A stretch of 64,000 nt of DNA, from NCBI GenBank assembly GCA_937997485.1, contig CALKTH010000046.1, forward strand, positions 1 to 64,000. The letters run 5' to 3'. Positions 56,116-63,606 of this stretch are shown piece after piece. Both the position numbers and the translations under genes were made by a program. The DNA is from an uncultured Acidimicrobiales bacterium. Its GTDB lineage: Bacteria > Actinomycetota > Acidimicrobiia > Acidimicrobiales > SZUA-35. The notes below the pieces were generated by a model that was given only the letters and a program-made list of their open reading frames with translations, was not told the origin of the DNA and did not search any database. The stretch's first letter is position 1. Each line of letters opens with the position of its first letter.

Positions 56116-57108
56116 TCAGGCGGTTGCGCCTGAGGCTGCCTTCTTGCGAATGTCCTGCTCTCGCAGATCACGCTGATGCATGACGAAGAGGAGCACGCCG
56201 AAGATGATGCCATTGAAGATGGTGAAGAGTGCCGGAACGACACGAACACCACCGAACAGCGCAGGAAGGGGTCCGCCTCGATCACGCTCGAGCACGACGG
56301 AGTAGATCGACTTGTCTTCGTCGGCGGAGGGAACAGGAGGCGCCTCACCGGGGAGTGTCGGCTCATCCACCACGCCCTGGACCTGGATCACCACGAGCTC
56401 CTGCGGGTGCCAGAAGTGCACGAAGATGGTGTCGAGCTTGTGGAGGATGCGAGCGGGAGCATCGGTGAAGGTCTCCACCCATGCGCTCTTGTCGGGATCG
56501 TCTTCGGAGATGTCCGGGTTCAGCAGCGGCTTGCCGCCAACGTTGTACGCCCCGTACGTCAGCGGCACGATGCTGGTCGTCGCGATGCCTTCCTCGGCGA
56601 GGAACTCGAGCGCAGCGGCGGAAGCCTCACCACGACGAGGGTTCGACGTTGCGAGATAGCGCCAGCCATCGAGACGATCAACGTCACGACGAGCGTTCAC
56701 CACGGCCTGGGCCTGCTGCACGTCGGCATCAGCCGTCGCATCCACAGTGCTCGAAAGGTCGTACGACGTGAGCGCTTGACCGAGGTCGCCAACACGCTCG
56801 GTGAAGGCGAACTCCAAGCCATCGTTCTGTGACTCGGCAGTGTCGTTGTGGATCTCGAGCAGCGCCCAGGATTCGGCCTCGCCAACCCAGCCAATGGCGT
56901 AGATGGTCCAGATGATGCCCATGAGGAACATCCATCCGGTGAGGCCGGCCGCAGCGATCAAGCCGCCGGTACGAGAACCGCTGTTCGTCGCCAAGAGGAG
57001 GTACGAGCCACCGATGAGCACGAAGACGCCGGTGAGCACACTGAGGAGCCCTCGGAAGAACGGGTCGAATCCGACGCCGTCGATGAAGGCGATGATCGAG
57101 AGAATCAC
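56116..57108 (-). CDS. Uncharacterised membrane protein of the cytochrome bc gene cluster
   Basis: A 330-residue protein with two N-terminal membrane segments (about 17-42 and 48-76), a large polar domain (about 80-290) and a last membrane segment (about 293-315) followed by a charged tail (HQRDLREQDIRKK). The polar domain has no Cys pair, heme-binding CxxCH or metal motif that I can see. It contains a HxxH-like FVHFWHPQE. It lies 3 bp after the diheme cytochrome c gene and 21 bp before nuoA, placing it in the respiratory operon as a possible accessory or linking subunit. No family recognised. Confidence 0.7.
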   Translation of the reverse strand: MILSIIAFIDGVGFDPFFRGLLSVLTGVFVLIGGSYLLLATNSGSRTGGLIAAAGLTGWMFLMGIIWTIYAIGWVGEAESWALLEIHNDTAESQNDGLEFAFTERVGDLGQALTSYDLSSTVDATADADVQQAQAVVNARRDVDRLDGWRYLATSNPRRGEASAAALEFLAEEGIATTSIVPLTYGAYNVGGKPLLNPDISEDDPDKSAWVETFTDAPARILHKLDTIFVHFWHPQELVVIQVQGVVDEPTLPGEAPPVPSADEDKSIYSVVLERDRGGPLPALFGGVRVVPALFTIFNGIIFGVLLFVMHQRDLREQDIRKKAASGATA

Positions 57109-57111
57109 TTG

Positions 57112-58680
57112 TTACAGGCCTCGCTCGTAATCGATGACTGCCTGGAGGAGATCCGGAGGCAGCAGGGCACCGAAGCCAGGCATCATGCCAGCGGTGGACT
57201 GACCACCACGGCCGTAACCCGAGCCGGCGTCGGCACCGTTGTAGACGAAGTTGTACTGGGCATAGCTGGTTCGATCGGGCATCTCGACGATGTCGCAACC
57301 GGTGCCGAGTCGACCGTCGGCGAAGACGATCTCGTCATCAGCACCCGTCTGCAGCTGCTCGGGTGGATCCACGAAGCCGTCCGAGGAATCGTCGGGCTGC
57401 AGGTTCGTGATCGTTGCCGAGTACGGGTAGGCGTCCTTTGCGATGCCCTCCGGCTCCCAGAGGTTCGACGTGAGCTCGCATGCTGCGAGGTCGCCGGATT
57501 CGAGGATGGCGTAGATTTGGCCGTCTTCGGTGATCGGTGCGCCCTTGTCGTCAAGGCGGATCGCATCGCCGTTGTCGGCGAAGTAGACGTTGTAGTCGGC
57601 AGTGCCGTCGTTGTTGTTGTCGAACGGCGTGCCACCTTCAGGACCCCAGCCGCCGCCCATGGACTCGGGCAGCTTCCAGGTGTCGTCGGGGAAGCGCTCA
57701 TGCAGACCACCACAGAGGCTGAAGCCGATGCCGGACGGGTTACCGCCACCGCAACCGGCCACTCCCACGGACAGCGGATCGCCGCCGGGGTGAGGAGCAT
57801 CGGGACCGAGGGCCCAGCCCGCGGTGTGGCAGCGGGCGCAGCTCAAGGCACCGCCGCTGTAGCCGGAGTAGTAGCCGAGGTTGAAGACCGCTTCGCCTTC
57901 GGTGAGGAATTCACCGGCGGCCAATGAACGCTCGACCTCGGCCCGGATGTCTGCAGCCTGATCTGCCGCGGCGAGGCTGGCCTCGTTGTTGCCGGCTGCT
58001 GCGTCGAGCTCGTTGACCGCGATCGGTTCGATGGTCGGCACCTGGAAGGTCTGGACGTACTCGATGACGTTCTGGACCTGCTGCGTGGTGAGCGGGCCAC
58101 CACCGGGCGTGCCCCAGGCCGCCATGGGCGACCCCGGCCGGCCGAAGTTGAGGATGTAGGTGACTTCGTCCTCGGAGTAGCGGTGGAAGAGGTTGTTCAG
58201 CGCGGGTGCAGACCACTGAGCGTTGGCCAAGAACTGGCCGTCTTGGTCCTGCAGCACGTAGGCGGCAGCACCACCGACGCCGCCAGCGGCGTGGCAGTTC
58301 ACGCACTGGGCACCGTTCAGGTACAGACCTTCGCCCCGGCTCTCGAAGTTGAGCTGATAGGCGGCAACGGCGCCGTCTTGACGACCCGGCTCAGCCAGCC
58401 AGTAGAAGGGAATCGACAGGGCAAGGATCGACAGAATGACCAGCGCGAAACTGAGCGACCAATCGAGCTTTTTGCCCTCGAGTTCCTCGTCGGAGAAGTA
58501 CTCCTTCTTGTTCGCCGCAAGCTCGATTTCGGAGCCGAGTTCGGCCCGAGCCTGGAAGACGTTGCGCACGAAGAGCAGGAGCCCACCGAGGAGAACAACA
58601 AGAGCGACGATGAGGCCGATGGCGCGGAAGTCTGCAGCAAACAGCGGCGTCACAGCGATCAGAGGTGAGAAAGACATCAA
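57112..58680 (-). CDS. Membrane-anchored diheme cytochrome c of the bc-type complex
   Basis: A 522-residue protein with two N-terminal membrane segments (about 19-38 and 75-95), then two c-type heme sites: CVNCH at 126-130 (in GAQCVNCHAAGGVG) and CARCH at 281-285 (in GGALSCARCHTAG). A large C-terminal region (300-522) contains several Cys and a NDGTADYNVYFADNGDAI stretch of possible calcium-loop style. It would take electrons from the Rieske protein and pass them to a terminal oxidase or a soluble cytochrome. Its ATG overlaps the Rieske stop by four bases. It is longer than the typical QcrC (about 280) of actinobacteria. Confidence 0.88.
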   Translation of the reverse strand: MMSFSPLIAVTPLFAADFRAIGLIVALVVLLGGLLLFVRNVFQARAELGSEIELAANKKEYFSDEELEGKKLDWSLSFALVILSILALSIPFYWLAEPGRQDGAVAAYQLNFESRGEGLYLNGAQCVNCHAAGGVGGAAAYVLQDQDGQFLANAQWSAPALNNLFHRYSEDEVTYILNFGRPGSPMAAWGTPGGGPLTTQQVQNVIEYVQTFQVPTIEPIAVNELDAAAGNNEASLAAADQAADIRAEVERSLAAGEFLTEGEAVFNLGYYSGYSGGALSCARCHTAGWALGPDAPHPGGDPLSVGVAGCGGGNPSGIGFSLCGGLHERFPDDTWKLPESMGGGWGPEGGTPFDNNNDGTADYNVYFADNGDAIRLDDKGAPITEDGQIYAILESGDLAACELTSNLWEPEGIAKDAYPYSATITNLQPDDSSDGFVDPPEQLQTGADDEIVFADGRLGTGCDIVEMPDRTSYAQYNFVYNGADAGSGYGRGGQSTAGMMPGFGALLPPDLLQAVIDYERGL

Positions 58681-59549
58681 TGGCCCTCCGCGGAACCAAT
58701 GCAGTTCGGGCCCTCGGCCTCTTGGCCGGTGGTGTTGGTTCCGATGGCCGGACCCTGGATGATCGTACCGGTGTCGACGAGCAACTCGTTCGATGCACTC
58801 ACGGTCATAGGGAAGCGGTCCATACCTCGGGGAGCGGGGCCGCCCTTCTTCTCACCAACACGGTTGTACTGCGAGCCGTGGCAGGGGCACTCGAACCACT
58901 GCGAGGTGTTGCACTCGGGCACGCGGCAGCCGAGGTGGGGGCAGGTCTGGAACAGAGCCGTGACGCCGGCCTTGAGGCCGCCTTCCACCTGCGGGTAGAA
59001 GCCGTAGCTGCCTTGGGCCTTTTCCACGGCGTTGGCCGGGAACTCGGTGACCCACATACGACCCTCGGGCACGTAGAAGAAGCCGCCGCCGGCCTTGATC
59101 GCGGCCTGGATGTCGCTGATGCGGCCGACATTGATGACCGAGCCGAAGCCGCTGGCGCCGGTGGGCCAGAGGAAAGCGATGCAGGCGGCACCGAAGCCGG
59201 AGAGGCCCAGGCCGAACATGCCGACGATGCTGCGGTTGAGGAACTGACGACGGGCAACACCGATGGTCTCGGGGTCTGGCGGCACGTAAGCGACGGGGGC
59301 GGCGGTGCCAGCGGCAACAAGAGCGCCACTGCGTTCCTGACGGGCGGCCTTCTCGACGGCCTTGCCGGTGACGGCAGGCTCGTCGCTCTCGGCATCGGCA
59401 GACAGGTCGACCGCGGAGCGGTCCCGCTTGACGGTCTCGCCGGAGAGCTGGCCGATGGCGGCCGCGTTGTCGCGGCCGCGCAGGGAGAGGGCGACGACGG
59501 CGATTCCCAGTACGGCGAGGACAGCAACAAGAGCAATGATCAAAACCAT
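58677..59549 (-). CDS. qcrA: Rieske [2Fe-2S] protein of the bc-type complex
   Basis: A 290-residue membrane-anchored iron-sulfur protein. A hydrophobic N-terminal segment (2-24) and a second at about 105-130 anchor it. The cluster motifs are CPHLGC (ligands Cys203 and His205, disulfide Cys208) and CPCHGSQY (ligands Cys221 and His224, disulfide Cys223). Between the two membrane segments lies a 75-residue polar stretch of unknown role. It accepts electrons from the quinol oxidation site of cytochrome b and passes them to the diheme cytochrome c encoded next, with which it overlaps by four bases. Confidence 0.93.
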   Translation of the reverse strand: MVLIIALVAVLAVLGIAVVALSLRGRDNAAAIGQLSGETVKRDRSAVDLSADAESDEPAVTGKAVEKAARQERSGALVAAGTAAPVAYVPPDPETIGVARRQFLNRSIVGMFGLGLSGFGAACIAFLWPTGASGFGSVINVGRISDIQAAIKAGGGFFYVPEGRMWVTEFPANAVEKAQGSYGFYPQVEGGLKAGVTALFQTCPHLGCRVPECNTSQWFECPCHGSQYNRVGEKKGGPAPRGMDRFPMTVSASNELLVDTGTIIQGPAIGTNTTGQEAEGPNCIGSAEGH

Positions 59550-59563
59550 GATTCTGTGCCTTT

Positions 59564-60331
59564 CTAGAGCTCGAAGAAGAGGCCGTCAGCCCAAGGGAAG
59601 ACGAAGTTGAAGCCTGGGCCACGGAAGAACGAACCGATGATCGTGAGCACAGCCCAGAACATCAGGAAGAGCGTGAAAATCGAGACGGCGAACTTGCGAT
59701 CCTCGGGCTTGTTCGACGGGTTCTTGTCGATGTAGGGAGCAATCGTGAGAATGATGAGCCCGATGCCGGGGACGGTCACACCGGCCACCATGGGGTGGAA
59801 CATGGTCAGCAGTTCCTGAAGGCCGAGGAAGTACCACGGCGCCTTCGACGGGTTCGGGGTCTGGTTGACGTTGGCCAGCTCGAGGAGCGGGGCGTTCACG
59901 AAGATCGAGAAAATCGTGAGGAAGGCGGTGACGAACAACGCCGCACCGAACTCGACCACGATGAGGTGAGGCCACGTGTGCACCTTGTCCTGCGGCTTGG
60001 ACTTGATGTCCTGAATCGAGCCGGACTTGACCACCGTGAGCAAACGCTGGGTGTGTCCAGCCGGCCCGGTCATGACGGGAGCATCGGCAACCGCGGTCGC
60101 GGCGGCCACGGCAGTTCCCACTCCGGCGGACGACGGAGCAACGGCCGTACCGGCTGCTTCCTTCTGCTTGGCCGACTTGGACCGCTCCAGCAGGTGGGCC
60201 GGAATCTTGCTGGCCGACGGATCGGACGCGGCAGTCTCGGCAGCGGCTGCCGGTGCAGCGGCGCTGGCGCCTTCGGCCTTCTTGCGGGCCTCTTCAGCTC
60301 GCTTGCGGAGATGCTCTGGAATCTCGGTCAT
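59564..60331 (-). CDS. Cytochrome b C-terminal subunit (subunit IV-like)
   Basis: A 255-residue protein. The first 90 residues are Ala-rich and disordered, with two copies of an IPxHLLxRS-type motif (about 4-12 and 43-52). The remainder is the subunit IV fold with three helices: HTWPHLIVVEFGAALFVTAFLTIFS, the quinol-oxidation loop NPSKAPWYFLGLQELL (the PEWY position reads APWY) and TVPGIGLIILTIAPYIDKNP. It supplies the Qo side of a split cytochrome b with the 263-residue protein encoded just upstream (122-bp gap). The tetrapeptide resembles that of menaquinone-using bc complexes (Bacillus-type PWY). Confidence 0.85.
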   Translation of the reverse strand: MTEIPEHLRKRAEEARKKAEGASAAAPAAAAETAASDPSASKIPAHLLERSKSAKQKEAAGTAVAPSSAGVGTAVAAATAVADAPVMTGPAGHTQRLLTVVKSGSIQDIKSKPQDKVHTWPHLIVVEFGAALFVTAFLTIFSIFVNAPLLELANVNQTPNPSKAPWYFLGLQELLTMFHPMVAGVTVPGIGLIILTIAPYIDKNPSNKPEDRKFAVSIFTLFLMFWAVLTIIGSFFRGPGFNFVFPWADGLFFEL

Positions 60332-60453
60332 GGTGTGTGCGTCCTCGAGGTCGGTCGAGTGGGGTGGAGTCTGACGAAGTCGGCGTCAAGCCGGTGAAAA
60401 GGGAATGTGAACAGCTGGGGAACGCCGAAGCGATCGCAGCAGGCCCGGTCGCT

Positions 60454-61245
60454 CTAGAGCGGCCCGGAGATGCCGCCGTCCTTGCGGACTCGCCAGAAGT
60501 GAATGGCCATGAAGATCACGGTCACGAACGGAAGCATCAGCACGTGGAGCACGTACCAGCGGAGGAGCGTGTCGGTACCGATGACCTTGCCGCCGAGCAG
60601 AACGAACCGGACTTGCTCACCGAAGACGGGGGTGAAGCCCATCATGTTCGTACCCACGGTCACGGCCCAGAGTGCGAGCTGATCCCATGGCAGGAGGTAG
60701 CCGGTGAAGGAGAGCAGCAAGGTGAGCTGCAGCAGGATCGTGCCAATCACCCAGTTGAACTCGCGGGGGGCCTTGTAGGCGCCGTGGTAGAAGACTCGAG
60801 CCATGTGAAGGAACACCGAGAGCACCATGAGGTGGGCGCCCCATCGATGCATGTTTCGCACCAGCAGGCCGAACGCCACAGAGGTCTGCAGGGTGTAGAT
60901 GTCGTCCCAGGCGGCCGCCGCCGTTGGGCGGTAGAAGAACATCAAGAAGATGCCGGTGACCGTGAGCAGGATGAACAGGAAGAACGACAACCCGCCAAGG
61001 CACAGCGTGTAGCTGACCTTCACAGCGTGACGCTTCACCTTCACCGGGTGCAGGTGGTACAGCACCGAGTTCATGATCACGTAGGACCGGTTTCGGGGGC
61101 TATCGGTGTAGCCCTTCCGGAACACCGAGCCCGGACGGAAGATGGAGTTCCAAGCTTGGGAGCCCTGCACCGAATCGGTGACTTGAGCAGCCTGAGTTGC
61201 AGCACGCTCGGCGAGCGTGGGCTTGTCCTGGATCGACTTGGCCAT
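60454..61245 (-). CDS. Cytochrome b N-terminal subunit, b6 type
   Basis: A 263-residue diheme b subunit. The four heme ligands are His133 and His147 (13 residues between, helix B to D) and His234 and His249 (14 residues between). The 14-residue second spacing is the one found in cytochrome b6, against 13 in mitochondrial cytochrome b. Near the N-terminus TLCLGGLSFFL contains Cys82 at the position of b6 Cys35, which binds heme cn/ci, and the protein ends RKDGGISGPL as b6 does. It spans the membrane about four times and forms the Qi site. It is separate from the C-terminal half, unlike the fused QcrB of most actinobacteria. Confidence 0.88.
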   Translation of the reverse strand: MAKSIQDKPTLAERAATQAAQVTDSVQGSQAWNSIFRPGSVFRKGYTDSPRNRSYVIMNSVLYHLHPVKVKRHAVKVSYTLCLGGLSFFLFILLTVTGIFLMFFYRPTAAAAWDDIYTLQTSVAFGLLVRNMHRWGAHLMVLSVFLHMARVFYHGAYKAPREFNWVIGTILLQLTLLLSFTGYLLPWDQLALWAVTVGTNMMGFTPVFGEQVRFVLLGGKVIGTDTLLRWYVLHVLMLPFVTVIFMAIHFWRVRKDGGISGPL

Positions 61246-61325
61246 GGGGGAACCTCTGAGTCGCAGTTCGGTGGAGCGGGTGACGAAAGGGGGAGAAAGA
61301 GCGGAGAACGGATCGGCCTGGAAGG

Positions 61326-61742
61326 CTAGGCGAGGCGCATGCCGTAGCCATAGCCGTGCGAGTCGGTGCGCTGGTGAAAGTCACCCGTCGCATTCGGCTC
61401 GACGATCTTGCCGAGGATGATCACCCCGGTCGGGCACCGATCGACGCAGAGTGCACATCGGGTGCAGACGTCGTCGTCGATGGTGAAAATGAACGCATCG
61501 CCCGGATCGTCTCCGGGCTTGGCGATACCGAAGCTCTCCGATACCGCATCCGTGGTCTGCATGTGAATGCACTTCCACGGGCAGATGTCGACACAGCCTT
61601 CGCACGAGATGCATTCGGACTGATCGATGTGGATGAACTGCTTGGGCTTGACCGCTTTCGCCAGGTAGTCGGCGTCGACTTCAACCAAGACGTAGTCGTC
61701 TCGGAACTCCGGGAGTGGCGGGTTTGCGTCGGTGGTGACCAT
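61326..61742 (-). CDS. Ferredoxin-like protein with two [4Fe-4S] clusters
   Basis: A 138-residue soluble protein. Cluster motifs are CISCEGCVDICPWKC and CTRCALCVDRCPTGV, separated by about 35 residues (longer than in 2[4Fe-4S] ferredoxins), and a C-terminal segment ends in YGYGMRLA. The N-terminus holds a hydrophobic/charged stretch with KPKQFIHID. Lying between a small membrane-protein gene (1-bp gap) and the cytochrome b gene (80-bp gap), it may feed electrons into, or take them from, the quinone site of the complex. That role is an inference, since no catalytic partner is present in the cluster. Confidence 0.85.
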   Translation of the reverse strand: MVTTDANPPLPEFRDDYVLVEVDADYLAKAVKPKQFIHIDQSECISCEGCVDICPWKCIHMQTTDAVSESFGIAKPGDDPGDAFIFTIDDDVCTRCALCVDRCPTGVIILGKIVEPNATGDFHQRTDSHGYGYGMRLA

Positions 61743-61743
61743 G

Positions 61744-62187
61744 TCAGCCTCGCTTCACCAGCGGGCGGCCGTAGGTGCTCGTCGGGGCGACGTCCGAGCC
61801 CTTCTTGGCTTGGCCTCGGTTCTGCCACTGGAACCACATCACGATCATGGCCACGAGGTACACGATGTAGATGAGTGCGGCAATGCTGTCGGACAGCACC
61901 CGATAGGTGATCTCGAAGGGGAACCAGCCGCCTTGGCTCTTCGCCGTGATCAGGCCCCAAGCGTCGAAGATGCGGTCGGCACGGAAGCTCCAGTCGTTCT
62001 CCGCCAGTGTCAGCCACTGGTGGGGCACGATGCCGAAGACGACGAAGATCATCATGAAGATGTAGGTGGCGAAGAACATCTCTTCGCCCCAGCTCATTGG
62101 CTGGTCGGGCGAACGGCGGAGGGTGAGGACGCGTATTCCCCACGCCATCACGATCGAGGCCAAGATCGACACGATGAGTGCGACCAT
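61744..62187 (-). CDS. Small three-helix membrane protein, first gene of the respiratory run
   Basis: A 147-residue protein with about three membrane segments (2-20, 36-56 and 100-122) and a polar C-terminus ending in a basic RPLVKRG. Several aromatic and His residues (VPHQWLTLAEND) lie in a loop. There is no heme or FeS motif, and no family recognised. It is the first gene of the minus-strand run and its stop lies 1 bp before the ferredoxin start, so it may anchor that ferredoxin at the membrane. Confidence 0.7.
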   Translation of the reverse strand: MVALIVSILASIVMAWGIRVLTLRRSPDQPMSWGEEMFFATYIFMMIFVVFGIVPHQWLTLAENDWSFRADRIFDAWGLITAKSQGGWFPFEITYRVLSDSIAALIYIVYLVAMIVMWFQWQNRGQAKKGSDVAPTSTYGRPLVKRG

Positions 62188-62692
62188 CAGAACTTCCTAA
62201 CGTCGAGCGGGTCCGGCAGAGCGGACGGAGATGTCTGTCAACTGCGTGCCGTCACACGTGACAGCGGGCTTGTGAATCTTTGCACAATCTAATCGGCAGA
62301 AGCGAGGCCAGCACAAACCCAAGCCTCGTATCAGCGATAGGTCGTTCGCCACAGCAGTCGCCGTTGCCCTCCCCGAGGCCGAACTGGCAGTTCGGAGCAC
62401 GAGCAGCGCGAAGCGACCGACGAGCGATCAACGTTGCAGGTGTATCACGGGCAAGGGCGCGTATCCACCACTGCTGGACAGCAATCTGACGGGGAGAAAC
62501 TTCCCCCACCCGCAACTCGCCGCTTCGCCGATCCAACGCTTAGAGTGTGGTGTTGTGCCCGTCGCGTCTTTGGATGCGTTCGCCGTCGGCCTCACAGCCA
62601 ACGGACATCGGGCGATTGGTTCTCACCCACATCTCCCGATCAACCCGCCTTCTGACCATCTGGTCGGAAGGTGACGACCGCCGAGGGCACCC
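62188..62692. promoter_or_regulatory. 505-bp divergent intergenic region of the respiratory cluster
   Basis: This region separates the minus-strand respiratory run from the divergent cytochrome c gene, and must hold promoters for both. It contains a Rex-like palindrome (62270-62287). A possible minus-strand -10 box (TAGATT, 62291-62286) lies right at its edge with a weak -35 (TTGTGC, 62316-62311). A second inverted repeat, GTCAC-AC-GTGAC, is at 62251-62262. I see no ORF in it. Confidence 0.6.
62270..62287. promoter_or_regulatory. Putative Rex operator
   Basis: TTGTGAATCTTTGCACAA matches the redox-regulator Rex consensus TTGTGAAnnnnTTCACAA with one change (TGCACAA in place of TTCACAA). It lies 83 bp upstream of the first minus-strand gene and overlaps the possible -10 box there. 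Rex senses NADH/NAD+ and often represses nuo and cytochrome genes in actinobacteria; a rex gene is not in this window. Confidence 0.55.
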
Positions 62693-63553
62693 GTGACCGA
62701 AATTCCCGAACACCTCCTCAAGCGCAGCCGAGCCGCCAAGGGCAAGGGCGACGACGCCCCTTCCGCTGCGGTGACTCCGGCTGCTTCGTCAGCACCGGCT
62801 GCTGCGGCGCCGGCGGCTTCGGGTCCGCCTGCGGTGGCCGCAGCGGCAGCGGCGATCCCGAAGGATGCTGCTCCGGAGCCCGCCAAGCCCGAGCCGCACT
62901 ACATCCAGGCCGCCAAGGCTCGGAAGAAGATGCCGATTTGGGCATTCATGATCGTGTTGGCTCTCCCCATCTGGGCCATTTCGTTCGCTGGCACCATGCA
63001 GGAAGTGGAAGTCGAGGACGAACTGTTCATCGAATCCGCTGCGCTCTACACCTCCAGCGGTTGCGCCGGTTGCCACGGTGCCGGCGGTGGTGGCGGTACC
63101 GGCTACCAGCTCAGCGGTGGCGAAGTCATCAAGACCTTCCCTGCGCCGATCGACATGATGGTCCACGTGGCCCGAGGCTCCGCAGCAATCGGTGGCGAGC
63201 AGTACGGCGATCCGAACCGCGAGGGCGGCGCACGAATCGCTGGCAACCGAGGCAACATGCCCGCCCAGATCGGTGCACTCACCGAGCTGGAGCTCGAACT
63301 CGTGATCTTCCATGAGCGCACCGCACTCGGTGGCGAAGAATTCACCAGCGCGGCCTACCTCGAATGGATGGAGCACCTCCGGGAGCGCATCGAAGAGGGT
63401 GACGAGCACGAGATCGAGATCGACAAGCTGCTCGCCTGTGCCGATCCGGCTCAAACGCCTGGCGCAACGGGTGAGGGTCTCTTCGATGACGAAGGCAACA
63501 ACATCTGCGCTGGCCCGCACTTCGAAGCGGGCGAAGAAATCGCTGCCGGTTGA
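62693..63553 (+). CDS. Membrane-anchored monoheme cytochrome c
   Basis: A 286-residue protein from a GTG start. It opens with the MTEIPEHLLKRSRAAKG motif also found at the N-terminus of the cytochrome b C-terminal subunit. Next come an Ala-rich linker and one membrane helix (about 84-104), then a cytochrome c domain with CAGCH in SSGCAGCHGAGG (about 121-132). The C-terminal half is acidic with a Cys in LLACADPAQ. It would be a periplasm-side electron acceptor of the bc-type complex, and the shared N-terminal motif supports a link. It is divergent from the rest of the cluster. Confidence 0.85.
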   Translation: MTEIPEHLLKRSRAAKGKGDDAPSAAVTPAASSAPAAAAPAASGPPAVAAAAAAIPKDAAPEPAKPEPHYIQAAKARKKMPIWAFMIVLALPIWAISFAGTMQEVEVEDELFIESAALYTSSGCAGCHGAGGGGGTGYQLSGGEVIKTFPAPIDMMVHVARGSAAIGGEQYGDPNREGGARIAGNRGNMPAQIGALTELELELVIFHERTALGGEEFTSAAYLEWMEHLRERIEEGDEHEIEIDKLLACADPAQTPGATGEGLFDDEGNNICAGPHFEAGEEIAAG

Positions 63554-63606
63554 TCGACTAGCGTCGTCACTTCCCCGTTGACGGGCCACCTGCCAGTTCA
63601 GAAACC

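Noticed and set aside
62213-62241. Perfect TTGACA on the minus strand as a -35 box for the respiratory run
   Set aside because: No acceptable -10 hexamer follows at 16-19 bp (the site reads CTGCCG), so I did not call a promoter there.
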